Source: Nereocystis luetkeana (taxonomy: Eukaryota; Sar; Phaeophyceae; Laminariales; Laminariaceae). From it: 64,000 nucleotides of DNA. The notes under the pieces were generated by a model that made no database searches, was not told the DNA's origin, and saw nothing but the letters and a program-made list of their open reading frames with translations. The stretch is taken from contig JARUPZ010000005.1 of NCBI GenBank assembly GCA_031213475.1, positions 13,305,336-13,369,335 of the forward strand. The letters run 5' to 3'. Shown here piece after piece: positions 24,957 through 36,900 of the stretch; position 1 is the first letter of the stretch, and every line of letters starts with the position of its first letter. The position numbers and the translations under genes are program-made.

Positions 24957-27900
24957 GCTTCCGCTGCTGCCGTTGCTGTTGTTGCTGCCGCTGCCCTTGC
25001 TTTACCGGTACTGCTCCTGCTGCCACTGATGATGCTGATGCTGCTGCTGGCGTTGCTGCTATTGCTAGTGCAGGTGGAAAAGAAGACGACGGAAGAATTG
25101 GGCGACGGGGTAACCCGTGAGACGAGCCTGAACTCGAAGCTCAACCTGGTGGATCTTGCGGGATCGGAAAGATCTAAGAAGACCGGCGCTTCTGGAAACA
25201 CCCTGAAGGAAGGTTCCAGCATCAACAAGTGAGTCCCAGATCGCGGTAGTAGGAAAAACTTGCCAATATTTGTCCAACCGACATGCCTGAATCAAGTACC
25301 CACAACAGTACTTGTTTGATTTTTTACCCTTGGTTAGAAACTGCATCATTGGAAATACGGTACAATCATCAAGACAAAAATCGTGCCTCGTTTGAGAAGC
25401 AGATTTTGATATGGTCACCTCGGGAGGATTGCGGATGGGCCATTTCGTTTTTGCCGGCTACTGCAGATTTCCAGGACAACATCATGAATATTCTTACATT
25501 GTTCGCCAACGTCGAGGGGCGTCGAATTTGTTGCAGGTTGGATCCGAATCCGTGTTAGGGGCAGCGGCTGCAGCTCGGTGGCAAGACCGGTCCTCGCTTC
25601 GAGTTTTAAATCTGCACACCTGTATTTATGTCCCCCTTTTGGCATCTGAAAAACACAAAATTCCAAAATGACGCTGATTTTTGCGCAGTGGCTCACGAAG
25701 GGTCTATTTGAGAGTATGAAAGAGAGGACGAATCAAAGCGCCTTCGAGACCGGTGCCATCCTGAAAAACGGCAATATTGCGGCATTCCTATAATATGTCG
25801 TATGATACGAATGCGTAAAATACCGTACGCCACAATTGGTACGATGAGGGCCTATCTTTGACGACGCGAATCGATCCCTTCGGCGGAGACGTTAACTTCA
25901 CCGACCGACCCTCTTTCTTCGGTCGCACTTGACAGATCTCTGTTGGCGTTAGGAAACGTCATCACCGCTCTATCGGAGGGGCGAAACGGCCACATCCCAT
26001 ACCGAGATTCGACCCTCACCAGGCTGCTGCAGGTGTCTATATCAACGATTGCATCCAGATTCGCACTCAGAAGTAGCGATACTTGGTTGGGGAAAATCAC
26101 TCTGCGGTTTGCGTAGCACTTCAACGGCACGTCTCAATACTCATGTACGAGGGCTTCGCCTGGATGCCAGCATTCGAAGAATGGTACTGCAGTAAGTACA
26201 CGATCCGAACGGCTTCATTCGCGAACGGCTTCACTCGCGAGAGAAAGACAAGCACGGTGGCAGGGCAGTCACCGGTAGACGGAGCTTCGTTCCACAGAAT
26301 AAAATTCCGCCCATGATAGCCCTCAATCCATTTTTTCAGCCCGTGCCAACCCAATCAAAATGATAACGGCGTGGAAACGTCTGCTCGTGATTTTGTTCGG
26401 GTGTGGACAGGAATCGTTAGGTGGGAATGCCCAAACCCTTATGCTCGCGGCCATTTCCCCCGCCGACTACAACTTCGACGAGACGCTGGGAACCTTGAGG
26501 CAAGCTTTGGCGAAGAAACATTAGAGTTGGCCGATAAATGGTTTCACCCATCGGAAGTTCGTGCTTAGGGTTAGCTGCAAGCGTTGCACTCGCCAGCTTC
26601 GCCAGCCTTCGTAGCGATAGTTTTGCTTGCTGTCTTCAAGGCCCGAAGAAAAAAACTAGCGACCTTGAATAGCATCACGATAGGCTGCACTATTGTCGGA
26701 ACACTGCTGTTTCGTGCAACACACCCAGCACATCATTAAACATGAACCATGCAAATTGAAATAGGGTGCTCCTCCACCCCCACTCCCCCCCACATGCATG
26801 ATATGAGTACACGCCCCCAAACATTCGACGCTGTCATCCATGTGCAAGAAATCCCGCCTCACAAGGGGTTCTTAGTAGGATGCAGCTCGCTCGCTCTCCA
26901 TGGACTCGCCACACAACTCCCGACTCTTCGCGTTTTTTTATGGTGCAAGCAATTTCTGCCCGATCGGTGACCACCCGAAGTGCTTCGTCCGGGTATTTGT
27001 AAAGGTGCGAGGGTTGATGGTCACACGACTACGGCCATGCAAACAAAGGTGCACCCCTTCCTCTCGAGAGGGGTTGCCAAGACCGGAAGAGATCACCTAT
27101 GGGGGACTTCTATAGGTATTGCTGCCCTTAAAAACGGGGAAGCTTATTCGGCACGAGGATGTCAAAACCCGGCGCAGGTTTTGAGCGAGCCGAGCGCAAC
27201 ATACACATACTTCGCAGGCGCCAAACATATGCTAGAAGCAAACGACAACTGCTAAATATGCGGATGCGGGTGTTCACCAGAACATAAGGATTCTTGCGCA
27301 CAGCATTTGGCTACTATCACTACTGCGGCACACGCCTTATACCGTGAGAGCCTGCCTCGGGAATAGGTGATGGAGACCATCCGCATTTCTTCTTGGGTTG
27401 TTTGACACACATACCTGCTCATGATCATTATACCTGCCATTTCGGAAGTTAATGAGTGTACTCGATTTTCTTTTGTACGTAGCACCGCCGAATGTCGCCG
27501 AAGCACCCGGTTGCGCTGATTGGCCGTCGAGACAACCACTCCGAACAGATAAACACGACGAAGGTGATCGGCTATATGTGATACGCACAAACCTTGAAAC
27601 ACGTGGACGACAAACTGTGACAGATACGCGCACCGAGCCAAGAGCATCCAGAACTCGATCAAATGCAACGAGGACGTGAACGAGAAGGTCATTCGGGAGC
27701 TGAAGGAGGAGATCGAGAAGCTGAGGCAGCAGCTTCTGAAAGGAGGCGGTGGGGGAGGGGGGGGCGAGGGCGACGGCGAAGAGGCTGCGGGGTTACAGGT
27801 GATCCTCCACGTGCTTGTTTTATTTACTTGCCTTCGGCGAGCTGGCGTTATTTTCACAGAAGAAAGGCAGCGAGGGTGACTGATTTCATACTTCTGACTA

Positions 27901-30900
27901 GTTTCCGGTACAGTGAGTACCCCGAGTTACGGGAGTGCCTACCGTAGACAAAACTCCACGCCTCCTCTCGACCCCTTTCCTCCTGGCGCCCCCCCCCCGT
28001 GCGCTCCCTTCGTACTGACCCCCCCGTGCCGACCGAAAAGGCGCGCATGGAAGAGCTTCTAACCGCCCAGCAGAGCACGTGGGAGGAGAAGGAAAAGCTG
28101 TCGCAGCAGTTGGAAGATGAACGGCAAAACAACGTCAACGCCGCCATCGGCCAGGTGATCATATTCATACAGCACAGTACTGTCAGGAATGCATTCCTGT
28201 TGCTAATACTGGTACATTAGCACTGTCGATACCTTGATACTACTAACCCATTGGCAATACTACTGCAGTACAGTCATAAACATAATGCATTTCTACTATT
28301 ACGGCAACGTCAACGCCGCCAATAGACAGGTGATGCTGTTCCGACTACCATCTACTACAAGCAAATCATTTGCAGCCCACTTTCTCGATCGGCCGGTGTT
28401 GCGGGACTCACTGCGGAAGACCAGCATACTATAATACTGTAAACCCCTCAGATAAATGTTCTAGCGTTATTGGTAGGTTCAGGGGGAACCACAACCCTCA
28501 GACCGGGAGTGTTCGGCAGCTAAGGCGTGACAATGCGCTCTAGTTTTTATGCCGCTAAGATCCACATGGATCCATCGGCTAGATATTGTGCGGCTGCACG
28601 ACCGTTACCTATTTTCCCTCCTTTTGACGAAGTTTGGCGGTACAGTACGTGACGACTTCGTAGGTAATACCAGCCATGCGGCACGCATACAAAGTACTGG
28701 TACGTAAACAAAACACCTGTACCACCTGAAGAGATAACTATAAGCACTTCAGGGGTTATTATGTCGCAGCCAGGCAAACATAATGTTAACTGCACATTGA
28801 AAGCGGTATCTATCTCCACCACCGATCTGCTAAATTCGCGTCCGATGGCGTTACGATATGACATGCTACAGGTGGTGAGCGAAGTGAAGGCGAAGAAGAT
28901 GGAGACGATGAAGGGGATCAAGAGACTACAGGGGCAGAAAGAAAGCCTAGCCAAAAAGCAGAAAATGGCCAAGGCGGAGTACGAGAAGGTATCATGTGTT
29001 TCATTGACATCCATACTGGCCCCATACTGGCCCCATACTGGCCCCATACTGGCCCCATACTGGTACTGACGGTACTGACGGAACACGCGTGCTATTATAA
29101 GGCAGATGTAAGAGCAGTCTTTGGCTAAAATGGTTTCGAACTGACGCCCCCCCTCAAACGTTTAGCTAAAAAAAGCTCCTCTGTGCTACGTACTTAAATC
29201 ATGGGTTTTCCCATCAAGATAAGCGTGCAATGTTTCTCGAAGCCAGATTTTGGAGTTATGGAGTTTCTCAAGAGACGAGCCTCACCAGAAATGAGGCGAT
29301 ACCCTGCCGTAGCTTGTATGCTTCGACAGACAGACACCTTTTGCGTCAACCGTAGCAATGGTTGCCACAACCGTTTTGCGGGGCACAGCCTCAACTCTCC
29401 TCGATCCACCAAGAGATAGGCTGCACTTGATACATAGGAGTAGGATCGTGCAGAGCTTGTCCGAGGATAGGCATGTCGATTCGACCACCACTGCGGTACG
29501 GTAGACAAAACAAACGCGGTCCAAAATGTGACTTCAACCCATGGTAGATACTCTGTTGAAGCGTACTATATTGTATGCGGCTAGGGTGGCGATGGTGAGA
29601 CGTGACCTCCACGGCTCGAACGTATCGAATGTGCCCCTTCCAGACAATAACTTCCCGAATCCGTCGGGACTGAGCGAATATCAAGACGACACACATGTAC
29701 TCGTACGGGGTGGGGTGGTGTTCTGGGAGGTTCATGGTCAGAAAGGCCACCATTGCTGTTCTCGTCTATATTGCACCGCTATCGCAAGGGTGTCCAGATT
29801 TGTTCGATTATCACCCTCAACAGCAAGCTTGATATTGCTCTATTGCACATGCTACGACGGTATTGTATGGTGTTTGCTCCCGAAAGTGATGCATCGTTTC
29901 CTATTAATAGGAATATATATTCGCCCCAGGCCTGCGCTTCATGCCTTCGGACGTGCTGATGACCACTTCATCCGATTTCTTCCGTGTCCCAAAAAACATA
30001 CAGGTTGTTTCTCGTTATGTTCCAGAATGTCCGTACAAGCCTCGGCTATGGTGTTGATCTTTCGAAGTGGGTTGCAGTTTTTGTTTTTCTCTGGGACGGG
30101 AGAGGGAGTTTCCGTTGGTTCGACATGCAACCGACGTCACTGCGGTTTCGCACGTTCATATCTGGCGACGCTGTTTATTACACCAGGTGGAGCAAACAGA
30201 CCAAAATCGATATCTTGTCACAATGGTGCACAGCAGGCATTTGGAACGTTCGTACCCGTTAAAGCACCACCCGAACAAAAGCGAGCCCATCACCCAATGT
30301 TGCGCTGCATGCCTGGTGTACCGAATAATACCATGCTTTCGGACGTTTGCACCTCCCCTTCATGAACCAAATAGACCAAAAGCGAGCTGCAGGCAGACAT
30401 GACCCTCTACCAGCAGGCTCAAGTCGACTTTGACGCCTTCGAAGCAGGAGACCCCAAAAGGTGACTTATCGCTGCCAAGCTCAATGGTAGGCATCCGGCA
30501 CTGATGTGAGGAGGCGGCAGTTTAGGTCCGTGAAAGAAGTAGTATACTAGTTTTAATATGGGGTTCCTAACGGTTGACTTGCGACGCGCGAATCTGGCGT
30601 CTCCTGGCGTCATAGGTGATAGGGGGGCGCCCTTGCTGTAGTCTCGAAAATAACAGTCGTTGCGGTTGCTCGTGACGCGGCGTGGCTTTCGGCATACACG
30701 TGCCGCTGATCACAGTGTACTATCAAGGCTGGCCCACGTGTGGGCAGGAAGTCAACGCCGTTCAAAAGTGCGGGCCTGTTTTCTCCACGCCAGCATAAGA
30801 TCGGGGAAAACGCTGATCGTCATATCGAATGATAGAATGTTCTAGAAATCCAGACACTAGTACCTGTTTTGACACTGTAAAATATGCACCACTGCCTGCG

Positions 30901-33900
30901 CAATACCAAAGCGTGTTGAAAGGCAACCGACACCCTTCTCCGCCGTATCTACACCCACGCCCCTGGCTCTCGCATGCTGCCACACCCTGACGCTGGTATC
31001 ATTACGTGATGCTGGTACCTGGTATGCTATAATATCCCGGCGTTGATGCCATAACGTGATGCTGGTATGCCAACGTGATGCTCGTACCTATAGCGTAGTA
31101 GTGCTGGTATTAGACGTACCACAACCTGCAGTAGTGCTGGTGTCGGAACGTGATGCTGGCACGTATCACCCTCGTAACGTGATGCTGGTATCATATCGTG
31201 GTGCTGGTACTATGCCGTGGTACTTGTACCACAACGCCATGCTGGTATGACAACGCGATGCTGCTAGTAATAGTACAACGTGACGCCGGTGGTATACCGT
31301 ATCGTAACGTGATGGTGACAGGGACGAGACGGAGGGGTTGATGGGAGGCCTGTTGGACCGCATCGAGCAGAAGAGAGCCGTCCTCGTCGCGGCCAAGGAA
31401 GGGGCAGAGCGCGCGAGAAAGGACATGCGGAAGGTACGTCACGCATACAGTACGCTGCGGGAGCCTCCTTGCGTGGGCAAGGGGGGGGGGGGGGGGGGGG
31501 GGGGGAGAGGCGTCGGTGTACTGTAGGTCACGCGAGGGGCATTCCTAGAGGCTGCGACGAGGGCCCGTTCACCCCATTTGCACAGCCCCCACGTTCTTGG
31601 GGAAGAGTGTGTTGTCCTAAATTTCCGATGCTTGCTACTGGTTTCATCCCCTGCTTCCTTTTCGATTCCTGGATTTCCTGATCTATTTCCTAACAGGGGA
31701 ATGCTACGTAGGCGTTCCTATTTTTTGCATTCTTTTCAATTTCCTGATTCAGGAAATATTTTATATTTTTCCTCTTTTCCCTGATTTTTGTTGGTCTAAA
31801 AAATAGGAACGCTTCGACAATAACGGCCCTTTTAGAGTATGATGCTGTTTGCTTGCCCAGTAGCACCAGTATAAGGGGTAAAGATTGCCCAATACACGGA
31901 TATGGTGTCGCTACCGTGTCGCTGCCGTGATGCTGCCGTTCAATACGAAGTCACCCGAGCAGCCCGGAGGTCATCCGGCCGCCTCCACGTGCTGCGCGAC
32001 GTTTCCCCGCGGTAATTGTTTTGGCATGTCTTGTCAAGCTTCAACACCTCTGGCTGATCATGATCTAGATACTCTAGGGTAGTCCCTTACCTGCCGTTCT
32101 GAGAGGCTGTGTGAGATCTGCATAGTACAGCTCCAACCCAGGGAACACGTGCTGGATCATGCAGATCATATGCAGGTCCCACCCGGCAACATGGGCTACT
32201 GTGGACCGTACGTGCACGATATCGCGAATAGGTCTGCTTTGGAAGATACCAGGTATATATATCATGACGTGGAAATCTGATATATCTTATATATTTGATC
32301 TATGTATGTATCTGATCAATCTGATCTATAGGATCTATCTGATCTATCTGATATATCTGACCCACCTGATATATCTGATGTATCTGTTCCGCCTGATCTA
32401 TCTTATCTATCTGATCTACCTGATCTATCTGATCTATCTGATATATCCGATCTGCCTGAGGTGTGCAAGCTTCTGCTGGTGGGATGAAACATATCATATA
32501 GATCTTGGGGGGCAGATAGAGTGCCAGATCCCTCATCCTGTACGATGTGCACAATTTACAATTTACAGTAGATCCTATTTGCCGGGTGAGATATGTATGA
32601 CATGGCAAAAGTGACCACTGTTGTTGTTGTTGTTGTTGTTGTTGTTCTCACATTAACTCACACTTCAATGCAGTCCGTGGTCGCAGGACAGGCTCCAATA
32701 ACTCTGGAGTGGAAGAAATACCTCGGTAGTAAAACAGAGGCAAAAACAAAAAACAAGCATACGCACTCCACCACTGCGGACACCAGGGAAGCAAAACGGA
32801 GACTATTGATAGCAGACAAAAACCTTAAAAAGAAGATGAAGGGAAGCAAAAAAAGCAAAACGAAACAAAACAAAAACAGTATAACTGCCTAGTATATGCT
32901 GCAGCCCCGTTTGGGGGACACACCGCTCAAATTCTAGGTTCTTGACACCCAAGACAGGGCTGCAGTCCTGCAGCAGATATGCTCGCCTCGTGGGATCGTA
33001 TGGTACGGCTCTTGCTCAACATATCTGGTGTCAGTTTAGCGGCCAATATGTACATACCAGGTACGTATGATCTAAATGATCTGCAGCATATAGATAGATA
33101 GATCGTGCTCGGGCCGAGGTGTGAAGTGTTTCTTAGAATTTTCACCTCCTATCCACATGCATTCATCATACTTACGGTTAAATAGGTGAGGGGGGGTCGG
33201 CTCTACCAGATGGCGGAAACCGCCGACGGTTTCCATGGTTATCTGATACAAGAGAAAGCGCGAAACAGATACATGAAGCAGCCTTGCAGTGTTTGTCTTG
33301 TACTGGTGCGTTCTGAGACTCCTACTACGTGCCAACCTTTGCTGGCTGATGCATTCCGTTATCTGTTATAGTTGGACGCGCGGCTGACGGAGGAAAGGGC
33401 GGAGCTGGTGGCGAGTAACGGCCTTCTGGATCAGAACGAGCGCCTACGAGCAGCTATTGTGGCCGAAGAAAGGGAAAAATTTCAATCTGAAAAGGTGAAG
33501 AACGCCGTTGTATTTGTTCCTGCACAAGGGCACAAGCAAGGGCACGAACAAGGGTACAAGGGCGGGAAAAACGCAGCAAAGCTTGATGTCGAGTGCGCCA
33601 CATAAAACCCGAACCAATCGTGTTGTCACATTATTTTTAGCGCACCGCAGGTTTCGAGGGTGGTTATTTCAATCCCGGCACGCCCACTACTGGAGGGGAA
33701 CACAGTTCACGGCGTGAAAACGCGACCATAACAGGGGTTACCCAATAATAGCTCCGATGGTTGGTGGCTGCTGTACGATGATGCCGATGAATGGTTGAAT
33801 GAGGCGATACCTGCCTGTACTCGCTATGTCGGAGCAGGCGTCTAAATCCTGTATATATCTTCATCGCGTAATTGTCTAGGGTGGAGGCTCTTCCCGCTAC

Positions 33901-36900
33901 CTGGGAGGCTGTATACTACTATTACGTGGGTAGTGTCGAGTGGCAAGAAAATGACGATATCGGCACCAGTTTCAAGGGCATTAATACTCTTCAGGGTGTT
34001 TTTACTACAGATGCAGTGTGGCAGAAACCGCATCAGCAAGCAACAACAGTAGCAAATCGGCGCTAACCGTCAAGCTGTATCGGTGACGCCCTAACCCGAA
34101 CCCGCTACCTTTACGGTTGTGACTTGCCTGGCTATATCCGACTAAAATTCGCCGACTGGTTGATAGTTGGCTAGATATCGGGGTTTCTACGTCTTTGTAT
34201 CTGACTGCCGTGTTTGCAGCTCGATCTGTGTGTGTTCGATAAATACTGTATGTAAGTTGGTTGTGTAGGTACAGTACTGTAGTAGCCAACTCACAGCCCT
34301 GGCCCCCTTCCTTTCGGTTCGGTTCGGTTCGGTTCGGTTTTTGACAGGACGCGCTTGTGGAGGCGGCCGTAGGCGAGGAGAAGCGCCGTATCGAGGAGCA
34401 ACGAGAGTTGATGGAGAAGTCCGCGGAAGAAATTCAAGAGGGTTTCAAAAAGAGGGAAACCGTGCTAGAGGCGAGGCACCAGTTCCCAATCATAGCATAT
34501 GTCGCAGTTGTACGTGTAGCTACGGCGCGGTTTCGCGCGTGGCCTTGGGGCGTATGCACTCGATGATGAGGTGGAGGAGAAAGGTTGGGGGGTAGGCTGC
34601 GACACCCTGCGGACACGACGGTGTCAAGGAGGGAGATAAATAAGCGTAACACGGCCCCTCACAACTATCGTCCATCTCTGCAGTAGCATGGGTTTCGCTA
34701 CTGCTGTTGCCTGAGTTTTTCGTTGACTCGCCTCAATATGCTGCATAGCCTCACAGAGCGAACTGCAACAATACAACTGCTACTGGACCTCCTCGACAAC
34801 GACGAGGGCCCAGCGAACTGCCCCGAGCTCACACGAGTATGTACCGGTATATGCAGGGTGACGCGGAGAATATGAGGCAATGCCCACAAAACACACAACC
34901 TTGGCTGCAATCTAACGATTCATCCTTGACGAAACGAAGCAGGGGAAAATCAAGAAATTGGAGCACGACGCGAGGGAATCAGCGGTAAGGACGGAGGCGC
35001 GGGGAGCGGAACGGGAAGAGCTTGAGAATAAGCTTGCGGAAGCGGAGGTGAGGCCGGCGAGATGCCCGTCTCGAGTTTCTTTCTAGGCGTACCTGGTCGC
35101 TTGCTTGTGCCGACACGATTAACGTTTTCGTTGAACATATATTACCGACGTAGAGGAACAAGGTTAGCATTGCGAACGAGCCGTAGTGTTTGCACCAGCG
35201 GCTGTTTAGGCTTACACCTGTTCAGTTTGTTTTTCTTAGTTACACGTGTTACTTTTTTTTAAAAGAGCATACGAAAAACATGCTACCCTGTTTCCCCCTC
35301 GTTTGCGCTGCATATGCTCCGAAACATTCCACCAAAATCCCAAAAATGCGAGTTTTAAGCTCTCAAAAACGCCTAATTATGCCCAAATAATGGCGAGCAA
35401 AATGGATGGAAGACTACAGCTGTAACTTTTGCGCCAGTAGTAATAACATCTGCACCAGTAACCACAACTGTTGAAAACGCCTTGCGCATTCTAGAAAGAT
35501 TGCAATGAGCCACGGCTGTGGCGGTCTTTAACGCGGCGTTTGTACCTCAAACCTCTCACTGGGCTCGCAATGGGACAGCTCGTGCTCGTCAACACAAAAA
35601 ACTGTTGTAATATTGTAACAAGCCGTGCATCTGCCACTGCCACTGCCACATGCGAGATCAGAACAGGAGTAGTAGCAACTACAGTAGCAACACGGCTCTG
35701 AGTCTGCGGATTCACCGATTCCGCTTCCAGGTAGCTCTGGATTACGCTCATGCAGAATTGACACGTCTCCGGGAAAAGCTTGCGTCGAAGGAGAAGGAAA
35801 CACACGTGAGAAAAACTCGTGAAACCCTCTCACGAAATAGAGTGCGCAGATACTGATCGGGTGTCAGGCATGTACTTGTGGCGCCGGCAACACCGCTTGT
35901 CTGGACTGCTGCTAGTTGAGTTTAGAGCCATCCCACGGTAGGGGTGCACCAGACGTTTCTCAGCCCCTCACAGTAGGAGCTCAATATCTCACCCGATACA
36001 GTACTTGGAAGAAACTGTTCGCGCCATCCGACCGGCAGTTGTATGCGCTAGTCCTGAAACGAATAACCATAGGAGTACAATTTTCATCCTAACTGCTAGT
36101 TCCTCACTTAGGGAACTCAATCGGTCACAAAACTTTTGGCCAAAATAGTGCAAACCCTACCGTGGGGTGACTCTTCAGGGATCGAAAAGCACAACGCATG
36201 ATCCACGACACTGAACACACTCGACGGGGGGGTTGAAAACCCCTGATCACATCCTTGTGTCGATAGGTTCTGGAGCACGAGAACCAGTGAAAACAGTTGT
36301 GGAGTCTCGTAGCCTGCGTTCGCTTGTTGTGACCCTACAAAATGCGACCTCTGATTGGGGCAGCGCCCAATAGGCTCGGGCCCATCACCGAAGTTCCCGA
36401 TCGGGGCGGCAGCAATAGTACTAATAATAGTATACCCGTAGCCCTTATATGTGTGCCTACCTTGCGATGGCGCTTGATCATGGGTCGGAGTTTTGTGCGC
36501 GAACGCGAACCCCGATGTACGCGCGTGACTGTTTGTAACAACTGCCAGCGTCCTTATAGATGGATTGAATTGGTTTTGATATCGCTGCGGGTGTAACCGT
36601 ATAACAGCGGTACAATCGAGCAGGACCCCAACGAATTATTTAACCCTCGTCCCACTGCAAGCGTCATCCTGCACTAACTCCGCGAAAAAAAGCCTGCAAA
36701 ACATGGTTGGAGGTTTAAGAAGGGCAACGTCAAGTGCATTGTTACCAATATGAGTACTCTGCAGAGATTAAACGAAGCTATAATCTGCTAATGACATTAT
36801 GATGCATCGAACTCGCGGCGGGGTGTCGCTATTTCCTTTGACAGGACCTACGATCGGGAATGCAGCGGGCCGGTGGGGCGGTTGTTCTGGATTCCGAAGG

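Noticed and set aside
27252-27857. 201-codon minus-strand ORF
   Set aside because: It overlaps kinesin exon 9 in antisense and has proline/serine runs opposite GGA/GGC repeats.
29541-30365. 274-codon plus-strand ORF in kinesin intron 11
   Set aside because: It matches no family, contains imperfect tandem DNA repeats, and lies entirely between kinesin exons 11 and 12.
34737-34835. Open segment reading [19 protein letters not shown] in kinesin intron 15
   Set aside because: In its frame a stop lies directly after the only plausible acceptor, and exons 15 and 16 already join in phase.
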